Of a DNA stretch of 28,455 nucleotides, positions 10,361-19,474 are shown piece after piece. Made by a program: the position numbers and the translations under genes. The stretch comes from Phaeoceros laevis (Eukaryota; Anthocerotophyta; Anthocerotopsida; Notothyladales): positions 1 to 28,455 of the forward strand of contig JBNGIQ010006076.1 in assembly GCA_049999765.1 (NCBI GenBank), given 5' to 3'. The notes under the pieces are model-generated. The model was not told the DNA's origin and did not search any database. It worked only from the letters and a program-made list of their open reading frames with translations. Position 1 is the first letter of the stretch. Each line of letters begins with the position of its first letter.

Positions 10361-13231
10361 TCACTCGAATCTGGCCAGCACCCCACTGTCCTTGTTAGAT
10401 TTCCACACATCAAACATGGTCACCCAATCAACCTTCGTCATGTCCGGGCCATTCACCGAAATTCGCATCATGGCATCCCAGATCGGTAAAGACAAACGGC
10501 TTCTGCTGCTGTTTCTTGACAGGACCTGCTTAGAAAACCCCCGTTCACATGCAACTGTGCTAGCAGGAATTACCATCACAATTTGCCAGAGTCTCATCAG
10601 GTGCGGCCAGTCTGCATGCCAGTGAGGTGTCTCTCCACAGAACTTCCAGGCCTCCAACATATTCTTCCGCTCGCACGAGCTTGCAAGCATCGATACAAAC
10701 TCATGTAGTTCAAGTTTGCAGCTTTCCCTGTCAACCAATGGCTGGGGTAGTCCATCACAGAACCGTTCAAGAAGCTTTTCCAACCAATGGGCTGTCATCC
10801 GCTCCATTTCAATTTCATCACTCGGGTAGTACTTTGGGCTAAATAACCTAGCAGAGTGAAAAACATTGATGTCTGGAAACCTGTCAATCAAAAGCTGCAC
10901 GACATTCTGAACAAGTATCTCCCCGAGAGCTTTGCAATCTTCCACTGACCCTCCTCTTAAGGAGCCTTGCATGCTTTCAAGTCTCAAACTGTGCACTCGA
11001 ATGTTCCCGTTCATATCCACAGACCTCAGCTCCCCCTCCCTGAGCAGTTGATCTATGTACCTTCCGCCAAGGCCAAACTCAAGGTGTCCACGGAGAAAAC
11101 GTCGCTTTAGCACAGATAGGGTGACGTCAAGAAATGATCCAATGGTGGTTATCTCCACATTCTCTTCCTGTATCTTCTTGTTCAGCTTATTCAGTTCCAG
11201 CAATACATCCGCCAAGAGATGAAGCCAAAACTGTACCTGAAACACCGTAGCATACCTGTACCAGCCATGCTCCTCTACTTGCCATTTGTCAAGTAAGAAG
11301 GGCATAGCCTGTACAAGTTTCTCCACTGCCTGCCACCTAGTTACCCACTCCACTTTGTAGAAATAAGAGGGATCCACAATACCTGCGGTCAGAGCTTCCA
11401 TCAACTCTGCAAACTCGACGTGCTGGTTTGCTGAGCCGCTAATTGACTCATACACTTTTCTTACAAAATTGTTAACAAAACTTAGCTCAGGCACGTTTCT
11501 TGCAGCATCTCCAGCAGCCAGGCACTCGGTTGCAAGACGCGTCACACTATGAGTCTCCAAAAGATGCGGCACATCCCTCTTGAACATCGAGACAAGATGT
11601 CCCCGCTCGCTGCTGAGACCTGATGTGCCATCTGTTGCAAGAACCACCTGCTTGGCCCTAATTAAATTTCTCTCCATGAGTAAGTTCGTCACAGCCTCAT
11701 GAATAGATTGAGCCGACCTATCCTTCACTTCTACAATCTGAAGGAACTCAGTGACAGGGCGGCCAGCACCTTTCCCTGATAAGTATGTCACATAGACAGC
11801 CAAGTGATGTTCCACTGCCAAGCTTACACCGATGTCAACCAGCAATGAAAAGTATGGGCTGCCTTTGATCTCTGCATGCTGGAGTGACCTGAGATACTCA
11901 CTGGCTGCTGAAAGAAATGATTTTGCGGCATCCATGTTGACATACTCAAAATTGTCATCCCTCACACGCATTTTTGCAGCCCCCAGTAACTGTATGAGGT
12001 CACACAGCTCTGGATAGGCCTCGAGAGGGTAGCTTTTCCATGCAATGAAGTAGATCAACTGCAGAGCAGCAATGGCAGATCCTTTGTCTGCATCAAGCAG
12101 CCCCTGAAGCACATCAGCAGGCAAGATTTTCAGAGGCTCTGCAGAAGACCTGACTGGCATTGCCATAGACCTGCTACTCTCGGGCATGGGCAGTGGCCGC
12201 AATAAGTCCGGAAATACTGCAGAATGATCAGTCAAAGGTCGAATGTTTTCCGAAAGAGCTCTCATGTTTTCTGGAGTTAGCCTAACATCTTCGGCTGCTG
12301 TCTTGATGTTCTCAAGCATAGGTCTCAGATGCTCGTCATAACGGCTTCCCCAACGAGCCTCTGCTTTTTTGTGATTCTCAGATCTGGCATGGCACCTTAA
12401 GGCTGAGAGCTGCAAGTTTCTACAGCCTGATCCCTTGCCCCAAGGAGTGTCAAGGCTTCCTTCCTCACAATATCTGCACTTCATCACACTCTCACCTCCC
12501 GGCTTTCTTATTGTCCTCACCCAAGGGTACAATAGACGCCAAGCATGTCTGAAGTGCCTCTTGACCAACTTACCATTCTTGCCCTTTTCTCTGCCCACAT
12601 CCCCCTCCAGTTCCTCATACTTATCTTCCTCAAAGTCCATGACATCGCATGTCACCATCTCAGCACTCCCATCCACAATATCTCGCATGTCTGGCAAGGG
12701 TCGCATCTGCTCCTCTGGCCGGCAGCCCCATCTGGCTTCGGCCTTTTTATGGTTCTCGGAATTGGCATGGCATCGTAGAGCCGAAAGTTGTAGGTTCTTG
12801 CAACCTGAGCCCTTGCCCCAGGGAGTGTCCAGTCCTCCCTCCTCACAGTACTCACATTTCATGACAGTCTCACCATTGGGCTTTTTCCTGGTGATCACCC
12901 ATGGATATAAGTACCTCCATGCATTCCTGAACTGACGCTTGAATAGTTTCTTCTTACAACTTCCATTGTCATCCGCCTTACCATTGCAAAAGCCCTCGTC
13001 CTTTCCGTCCTTGTCGTCTTCAAATTCAAGGTCATCACCAGCCAGGTCATTACTGCCCTCCCCGAGGCTAACGCTGCCACTGCCAGCAGGCCTCATCCCA
13101 TCCTGTAGCGGTTCTGATACAAAGTGAGGATCCACATCTGGGCTTGCAAGAAGCGCCCCTAAACACAGAGGCTTTGTATTTCTTGGCCTCACAGGCTTCT
13201 CACCCTGGCCCGCAGCACCGTTTGTAGACAT
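10361..13231 (-). CDS. hAT-transposase-derived protein with two CCHH zinc fingers
   Basis: A single uninterrupted frame of 956 aa starts at an ATG. An acidic N-terminus (about 55-90) precedes two nearly identical BED/TTF-like fingers: C126, C129, H155, H161 and C252, C255, H281, H287. Both have C-x2-C-x25-H-x5-H spacing and share YPWV and DTPWGKGSGC. The hAT core follows: LLVDIGVSLAVEHHL (461-475) where transposases have a DESTD-type motif, ATDGTSGL (532-539) with the second Asp, and TRWQAV (631-636). The C-terminal dimerisation region (about 875-930) carries PASTVACERGFS with E896. The first acidic motif is degenerate and the HCxxH motif reads HSVTRLA, so cleavage activity is doubtful. The frame is nevertheless intact over 2.9 kb. 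No terminal inverted repeats or 8-bp target duplication were evident at its borders. It may be a domesticated DNA-binding protein or a recent inactive copy. A role in transcription or chromatin is inference only. Confidence 0.85.
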   Translation of the reverse strand: MSTNGAAGQGEKPVRPRNTKPLCLGALLASPDVDPHFVSEPLQDGMRPAGSGSVSLGEGSNDLAGDDLEFEDDKDGKDEGFCNGKADDNGSCKKKLFKRQFRNAWRYLYPWVITRKKPNGETVMKCEYCEEGGLDTPWGKGSGCKNLQLSALRCHANSENHKKAEARWGCRPEEQMRPLPDMRDIVDGSAEMVTCDVMDFEEDKYEELEGDVGREKGKNGKLVKRHFRHAWRLLYPWVRTIRKPGGESVMKCRYCEEGSLDTPWGKGSGCRNLQLSALRCHARSENHKKAEARWGSRYDEHLRPMLENIKTAAEDVRLTPENMRALSENIRPLTDHSAVFPDLLRPLPMPESSRSMAMPVRSSAEPLKILPADVLQGLLDADKGSAIAALQLIYFIAWKSYPLEAYPELCDLIQLLGAAKMRVRDDNFEYVNMDAAKSFLSAASEYLRSLQHAEIKGSPYFSLLVDIGVSLAVEHHLAVYVTYLSGKGAGRPVTEFLQIVEVKDRSAQSIHEAVTNLLMERNLIRAKQVVLATDGTSGLSSERGHLVSMFKRDVPHLLETHSVTRLATECLAAGDAARNVPELSFVNNFVRKVYESISGSANQHVEFAELMEALTAGIVDPSYFYKVEWVTRWQAVEKLVQAMPFLLDKWQVEEHGWYRYATVFQVQFWLHLLADVLLELNKLNKKIQEENVEITTIGSFLDVTLSVLKRRFLRGHLEFGLGGRYIDQLLREGELRSVDMNGNIRVHSLRLESMQGSLRGGSVEDCKALGEILVQNVVQLLIDRFPDINVFHSARLFSPKYYPSDEIEMERMTAHWLEKLLERFCDGLPQPLVDRESCKLELHEFVSMLASSCERKNMLEAWKFCGETPHWHADWPHLMRLWQIVMVIPASTVACERGFSKQVLSRNSSRSRLSLPIWDAMMRISVNGPDMTKVDWVTMFDVWKSNKDSGVLARFE
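12350..12943 (-). repeat. Internal tandem duplication of the zinc-finger module
   Basis: The module encoding residues 97-168 (12943-12728) is repeated as residues 223-294 (12565-12350), offset 126 codons. Both copies keep all four metal ligands and the segment NLQLSALRCHA. The linker between them (acidic, EEDKYEELEGD) also resembles the acidic stretch before finger 1 (EFEDDKDGKDEG), so the duplicated unit probably covered acidic linker plus finger. Confidence 0.85.
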
Positions 13232-14410
13232 AGCAAGAGTCCCAGGACGGTATCACACCTCGCCTTACTGCCAACTGCGAGCATGTAAGACGCGGGCACT
13301 CCGTGACCCGGTTGTGGGTAGCATCTTGCTCCTCGTAACCTCGGCCGCAGACTAAAACAAAATGTACTTCTTGATGCAACGCAATCGCTTTCACATTCCC
13401 AACAAGGCGAGTCATGGACGGAGGAACACTACTACGCAGTGCTCATCAACCAATGCCACCTCACCGACCACAAAAGAGGTAACATCCGGTCCAGGCGATC
13501 AGCAGCACCTGAGCACTCACTGTCAGGAAAAGCCAGAAACGGGGATCAGCATACAAGGAACAACGCCAAGAATCCCTTAAGCTACTATCACAGATCCGCT
13601 TTTGACCTGTTCAAACGTGGCACTAAAACATGGATGCAATTAGCAAGCAGGAGCATCAAGCACCGCAATACAGAAGTTCGTACCGCTTGCATGCACTTGT
13701 TTAGGTAGCATCGTGCAATACAGGCACAGACTATCTTTGAATGCGGTTCACCAGACACCCCTCCAGGGGCGGCGGCACACAATTCACCAATAGTACCACC
13801 AGCTATGCATTCTGATCCAGCCTCCAGCCAAGGAAATCGCAGTGCGGGAAATTCCTCGCGGGAACATGGAGGCACAGTGTCACGTGCCCGGAAAATGCAA
13901 CCAGGTACGACTTGGTTGCGCAATTTGCAGATCCTCAGGGAAAAGCCAAGCAGCAGAGGTGGCCGGGGCAAGACATGGGCATGTGCTCGGGATGGTGCCT
14001 GGTAATTGTCGCAGTTGGAAGGGAAGCAATGACAGGGAGGCCAAGGGAGGGGAGGCCAGGTGTGGCAGGCCGGGTGGGACGGAGTAGCAAGAGATTGTAG
14101 GAACAAGGGAAGAGAGAGGCGACGTGGCGTCCATCTCCCTTGGTACCGGGGCCATCACCTACCCTGCTGAACTTCCTCGTCCAACTTACGGTAGACTAGT
14201 AAGTTGGTCGAGAAAATGCTATTTTTACTCAGATGATTCAGGTCGAAGTATCTGAGTTAGGGGTTATGGTCGAACCTAATTTGGTCTTGTCGAACCTAAT
14301 TTGCGTTGCACCTCTAGAACTCAGAGGTAAATGATATTATGATGTTGTTCGGAAGACTTGGGCTGCCAGTATGCCCTTGGACTCAGAATGAATGAATGCC
14401 CTTAAACTGT
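13232..14410. other. Upstream flank of hAT-derived gene, no gene seen
   Basis: Overlapping short frames on both strands show no domain. The first few hundred bases should hold the leader and promoter of the hAT-derived gene. The sequence is moderately GC-rich to about 14160 and then becomes AT-richer, with a near-repeat (GTCGAACCTAATTTG twice, about 14271-14303). Confidence 0.5.
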
Positions 14411-14497
14411 GAATGAATGAATGAATGAATGAATGAATGAATGAATGAATGAATGAATGAATGAATGAATGAATGAATGAATGAATGAATGAATGAA
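14411..14497. repeat. (GAAT)n microsatellite
   Basis: About 21 uninterrupted copies of the tetranucleotide GAAT, with three more at 14387-14397. Shorter runs in the opposite orientation (ATTC) occur near 14953-14965 and 16610-16625. The long frame it creates (repeated Ser-Phe-Ile-His) is not a gene. Confidence 0.97.
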
Positions 14498-14517
14498 AAC
14501 AAGTCTATTGTTCTTCC

Positions 14518-14617
14518 NNNNNNNNNNNNNNNNNNNNNNNNNNNNNNNNNNNNNNNNNNNNNNNNNNNNNNNNNNNNNNNNNNNNNNNNNNNNNNNNNNN
14601 NNNNNNNNNNNNNNNNN
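14518..14617. other. Assembly gap, 100 N
   Basis: Exactly 100 N, the usual placeholder for unknown length. The same 12 bases (TATTGTTCTTCC) end the left flank (14506-14517) and start the right flank (14618-14629), which suggests an unmerged overlap rather than missing sequence. Confidence 0.95.
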
Positions 14618-14842
14618 TATTGTTCTTCCGACAGTCTAGAAAAAGTTGAACTAAGGGGCGGAGGGGCGTTCTCGAACTTGCTTATTTGAGGTTTGAGTTG
14701 CAAGAGTCTTGTAGAGGAGGTTACTAGAGAGTACTTTTGAACATAAATTGGGTCTCAGGCTTGGTCCTAGAAGCTTGTTACATTGCATTGTATAGAAGAT
14801 ACCACTGATATGCCTTTTATTATTTGTCTGACTAGTCGTAGG

Positions 14843-14946
14843 GTCGGATGGTAAGTGGTCCGGATGGACTCTCCGAAGGAGTAGTATACNNNNNNNNNNG
14901 TCGGATGGTAAGTGGTCCGGATGGACTCTCCGAAGGAGTAGTATAC
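14843..14946. repeat. 47-bp exact duplication around a 10-N gap (likely assembly artefact)
   Basis: Bases 14843-14889 and 14900-14946 are identical over 47 bases (starting GTCGGATGGTAAGTGG, ending GGAGTAGTATAC), with 10 N between them. The repeat stops exactly at the N run on both sides, as expected when overlapping contig ends are scaffolded without being collapsed. Confidence 0.93.
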
Positions 14947-15000
14947 TTTTTTTCATTCATTCATACATATTCTTACTCATCGCCTTCGAGTTTTGCAAGC

Positions 15001-15110
15001 ACACTGAAGGGGTCTCCAGTTTATATCAATGAGGATCTTACAGCTATGCAACGGACTTATAAGTTACAGCAAAATTTACCCAAAATTCGAGAGGATATTG
15101 TGGTTGGTTC
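15001..15110 (+). pseudogene. LINE ORF1/endonuclease-region fragment (degenerate)
   Basis: A short frame reads SPVYINEDLTAMQRTYKLQQ, then PKIRED. The segment (V/I)YINEDLT..QR is typical of the coiled-coil/linker region in non-LTR retrotransposon proteins that precedes the endonuclease. Nothing similar continues on either side. This is therefore a fragment, or the motif is a coincidence supported only by these 25 or so residues. Confidence 0.4.
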
Positions 15111-15159
15111 TTTTTTCTTAGCGGAAATCTTGTCTTTGGAATGTCCATCATGAAAAAGG

Positions 15160-16656
15160 TAAATGTCATGGCAGTCTCTATGGTTTTATTGGTGATTTAT
15201 TTTTTCTGTGGCGATATATGTTTATTCATGGATAGTACACTGTGTTGTTGATGCTTTACCATTGGTTTTGTATTTTTTTTTGGTTTGATGATCTGCTTTA
15301 ATTTTGTGTCCATCTTTTGGATTAGTTGGAATTTTAATTTGATTTTGGTGATTAGTTTTTTGTTTCAATGTTGGTTCTTGAGTACTATTTGACTTGGTTC
15401 AGTATCCCTCAAGAGTATAATTTTAATTATTATTATTACTATTATCGGATATAGGACCTACATGGCATTAATCCTAATTGGCAACCAACGAACTTAGAGA
15501 ATGCTCTTTCGGAATTATATGAAACCACGATAGCGACGGAATTTTTAAAAACTAGTTGCACACGCTTATGCTTTGGAGCAAGAGGCTCATAGGGGAGCGA
15601 GAAATATAGACCAGGAGAAAATATGGGGCGATAAATGTAGTTTATGAGAAAATGGATGAGAAAGCGGTCGTTAGACACTAAAGGACTTGAATGACAAAAA
15701 GCTGACCTCAAGGGATATTATTATTATCATATTCCATAAGGCCAATTCAGCCATAAAGTTGTGACACCGGCAAAAGGAGTACATCCATAAGCAAATCAAC
15801 TTACAAGGAGAATTAAGAGTAGGCGTTGCGTTTCTCAAAAAAAGAATTAAGAGCGGGGAGAGTAAATTGCACATGGGAATCGAGCACGCCGACACCTTGG
15901 TGACACACTAAGTAGATTGGTGGGCTTTACCTTGCAGAGAAGTGCGCCCCTTTTTCCTAGCATTTGGATGATGCCGAAGCACTAGGTAGGTGGGCGGCTC
16001 ATGCAGCATAGTGAGTCACACCTTGAAGCCATTAAGTACATATAGAGCTTTACTATCCTAAAATTGAAAAACATAGGTGGTTTGCGCGGTTTTTGTATTT
16101 ACGTATGTCCAAAGGCACCAGCTGTCCGGTGCGTTTGTGCGTTTTTGACTTTTTTTTTCGGCCAAAGTTAGGGTTTTTTCGTTATCCAAAGTGAAATGAA
16201 ACGCTTTTTACGCCTAGTAACTCCACAACGGCTCAAATCAGCGAAAAAGGTCGCATCGACCACCCTAAAAACTACAAGTTACCATAAAAAGTAGCGTTTT
16301 TTACATTCTCTGTAGTGCAAAATCAACCGACCGGGGTTGTATATGCTGGCCGTCGCTAATTCATGGAGAATGGCGCCATATTATTGGAGACCCTGTGCGA
16401 TGTAATTGTGAGATGAAGAGATGACTTCCTGCGCGAGAACCCAACTGAGTTGCCAGGGATTATGCGCCTTGGCCTTCAGAATTTGAGCTGCTCAATGCCC
16501 TGTATAGCATGCCTTGTCGCTCAATCACATCCGCCCGTGCGAAGGTAACTGCAGTGGGGCGGCCGACGCCAAGCAGCAAAGGATAGTACAAAGGACCGTA
16601 TACTAGAATTCATTCATTCATTCAACAACTACTACTACACACAGGGTCTACAGTTA
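15160..16656. other. AT-rich repeat-derived stretch without genes
   Basis: AT-rich sequence dense in stop codons, with T-rich runs (15180-15440, 16140-16180) and an (ATTC)n run at 16610-16625. The latter could be the microsatellite tail of a non-LTR element, but I see no element boundaries. Confidence 0.45.
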
Positions 16657-16805
16657 GGAGTTGGATCCCAGGCCTATGCTTCCACCAAGCAATACCTTCT
16701 TCCCTTGGAGTTGGATCCCAAGCCTATGCTTCCCCCAAGCAATACCTTCTTCCCTTGGAGTTGGATCCCAGGCCTATGCTTCCCCCAAGCAATACCTTCT
16801 TCCCT
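16657..16805. repeat. 50-bp tandem repeat, 3 copies
   Basis: The unit begins GGAGTTGGATCCCA and ends CTTCTTCCCTT. Copies start at 16657, 16707 and 16757 and differ at a few positions (GGCC/AGCC, CCACC/CCCCC). The period is not a multiple of three, which argues against a protein repeat. Confidence 0.95.
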
Positions 16806-16860
16806 CCTGGGACCCTTTTACACTAGCAGGACCATGCTTAAAACCGTGAACCGTGGTTGT

Positions 16861-16914
16861 GGTAAGGTGGCGCAAGGTTAAATCAATGGTAAGGTGGCGC
16901 AAGGTTAAATCAAT
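16861..16914. repeat. 27-bp tandem duplication
   Basis: GGTAAGGTGGCGCAAGGTTA plus AATCAAT occurs twice without a mismatch (16861-16887 and 16888-16914), directly after the 50-bp repeats. Confidence 0.95.
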
Positions 16915-18590
16915 AGTACATCAGTAACAAGCAAAAAAACCTCTCTCTCTCATCTCCATGTATCCCCCTTCCATGAAAACTAGGGCATATTACATCCGCT
17001 TTTTCTAGCATGATAAGTTGCAAGCCTCTCACTCGTTGATACAAATCGGGGAGGGGTTGGAGGGGGCGTTTCAGGTTCTCTTTCTCACTCGTCCCTTTAC
17101 ATCTTGTGCGCTAGGAGAGGGCACTAGTTAGCCTATAGTTTTACCAGCTTTGGAAATGGACTAGTCACCGCAAAGGAAAGGGACGGTTTGAACTTAGTAC
17201 GACGAGCACTTCCTAAATTCCTACTTCCAACAATTTTCAGTTTTATTAGTTCTGGACCTAGGCCTCTTGCCTTTTGCATGGTTCACGAATGTGAAGACGA
17301 AGAAGGAGGAGAAACTTTATTAGATGCTTGATGGGTCCGAAAGACACTAGTGAGAGATACTGGCAGAGAATCGTTTAGGCATGGGGACCTAGTCCTTAGG
17401 GCAACATAGGTCCCCATAGTCCTCATGTGCTTGTACTCAAGCTCAAAATATAGAGACAATTAGGAGGTCCTCTAACTTATCTATACGATCTTTTTTGCAA
17501 TTTTACCTATCATTTGCTATTGATCTTTGTATGGGTGCATCAAGCAGTATAAAGGACAACACACTTTAATTGATTAATTGATTGAAACAGTACTAGGCCT
17601 CTCAGTGTTGGGTCTAGGCTACACTTAGCCTCACATGCGATCTCCTTCACACTTGTTGCTTAGGCCAGCTCGCCCAGGAAACTCTTATGCATGCCTCTTC
17701 CTTCTCCTCTTCCACCATGTAGATGGCCCTTCCACCTCAACTTTTGCCCACATGGTCGTCTTTCCCACAAGCAATGTCTCCTCCAGGAGACATTTGTGAG
17801 AAGTGTTTTGTAAGACAAGTGCTTGGGCTTGCACCACTTGGACAATGTACTTTAATTGATTGATTAATTGCATTGACCACCAATGGTACTTGCCCTGCAA
17901 AGCTCGCTTCTTCCTCATCTTGTGGAATTTCCACCAATATCTCGTCGGCCATAAATTAGAGGATGCTAGCTAGCCTAGGCAATTTGTCGATGGGAGTTGT
18001 ACTTGTGCGGGGTACACTCGTTACTCCTTCCTTCTCTACTCCATGGCAGACGGATGCACTTGTCCCTTAGCACAAATTCCACTATGGTGTGGTTGCATCT
18101 TGGTAAGAGCATATACCACCTCACTGCTAAGAGACGTGTGAGCATCAATCTCACATAGTTATAGTACATGCTATGACCTTGTCCATGTATGTGTGATGAT
18201 GATGATAAATGATGAACCTCCGGGCCCAACCGGGAGGACACTAATCCAGATATTGCGTTTGAGGAGCGGACTTGTGGCGACCGCCAGTCGGCAACACACG
18301 GGGTGTCCAGCCAGCAGCAGTGCCACGTTTTGGGGCTCGCCGGGGGACCTGTATCGGGAAAATTGCAGAGGCAAAGGGTAAGGCTGTCTCCCCGTCAGCA
18401 TCGAGATCAGGAGGATACGACCGCTCAATGATCAAAGGACCATCAAGCCATGCTAACAAATCTCAGAGGGAAGCTCCGAGCAGGAGCAGAGAGAAAGGAC
18501 GCAGGGGAGATGCCCCATTTCGGAGAGGTCCATGAAGGGGCCATCCTTTTTCCGAGAGTTTACTCATAAGCCTGGACTCTGAGGGCCACA
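16915..18590. other. Intergenic region, no gene seen
   Basis: Only short frames without recognisable domains. A repeated TTAATTGATTAATTG-type motif occurs at about 17567-17583 and 17851-17869. The stretch 17640-17950 is open on the minus strand in several frames, but the frames do not connect and show no family resemblance. Confidence 0.45.
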
Positions 18591-18836
18591 GCACAAGGCA
18601 GTGAAGAGAGGCTCACAACTTCACAAGGCAGTGAAGAGAGGCTCACAAGGCCGTGAAGAGAGGCTCACCATACAGCTCTCATCTCATTTTTCGGAAGGAC
18701 GCAGAAAGAACCAAAGTGTTCCAAGCCTGGAACGGCCGTCCCAAGCACACGGCCTCTGGAACGGCCGTCCCCAGCATACGGCCTTGAAGGACGCAGATAG
18801 AACCAAAGTGTTCCGAGCCTGGAGCAGCCGTCCCCA
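18591..18836. repeat. Cluster of short direct repeats
   Basis: Two repeat families adjoin. CACAAGGC(A/C)GTGAAGAGAGGCT (22 bp) occurs three times between 18591 and 18668. A 45-50-bp unit (GGACGCAGA(A/T)AGAACCAAAG...GCCGTCCC) occurs near 18696 and 18789, with an extra GGAACGGCCGTCCC copy between them. The plus-strand frame across them (18601-18843) has no recognised similarity. Confidence 0.8.
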
Positions 18837-18843
18837 AAGATGA

Positions 18844-19474
18844 GGTAGCTGATAGTCGATGATAAGTGTCGTATGGTTATCTACGCGTCCATAGTTGTAA
18901 CTATCAGAGCGGACAAGTGGACAAATATTATGAAGTTACAAATTGTCAGTTAGAAAGGGTTGTTGGTTCCTTCCAACATCGACAACCACCATCGCGCTCA
19001 GTCTTTCCTGCATGACAATTTCGGCCCTCGTCCCCCCTTGACCCCAACACCCCAACCATTTGCGACAGCCCCGACCGAAATCATTTGAACTGGTCGTGCA
19101 GCTCATGCTCATTGGCTACTTTACCTTTGGTTGGCCTCTGGACTGTAGGAAATCGCTCCTGCCGCAAACTTTCCATCCAAAGTAGGTTGCGATTGAATAA
19201 AAGCCCTTATTCCAGCAGGAGCTTAATGTTGGCTTGGCAGCAACCTTGTTAGACTTGTGACAATGGACCATTCCCGATCCTAACCGCGTCACAAAATATC
19301 ACGTTCGGACACCACTACACGGGCAACCATTTCTGAACTAACGGTACATGAGCACAAGTCTTTGGCAAGATGATAATTCGGCTCAATACAGACGCACCTG
19401 CCGGCATGACAAGAGAGCAACGTTAACTGCACAGGATTTATTGCGCAACACATGGCTACTTAGAAACCATGGAA
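18844..19474. other. 3' flank of plastid membrane-protein gene
   Basis: No gene seen. The part nearest 19474 should be the 3' UTR of the minus-strand gene that ends at 19475. Confidence 0.45.

Noticed and set aside
14383-14703. Frame rich in Ser-Phe-Ile-His repeats and frames crossing N
   Set aside because: Product of the (GAAT)n array and the assembly gap.
16657-16805. CRISPR-like array
   Set aside because: Contiguous 50-bp tandem repeats without unique spacers, in a nuclear plant-type context.
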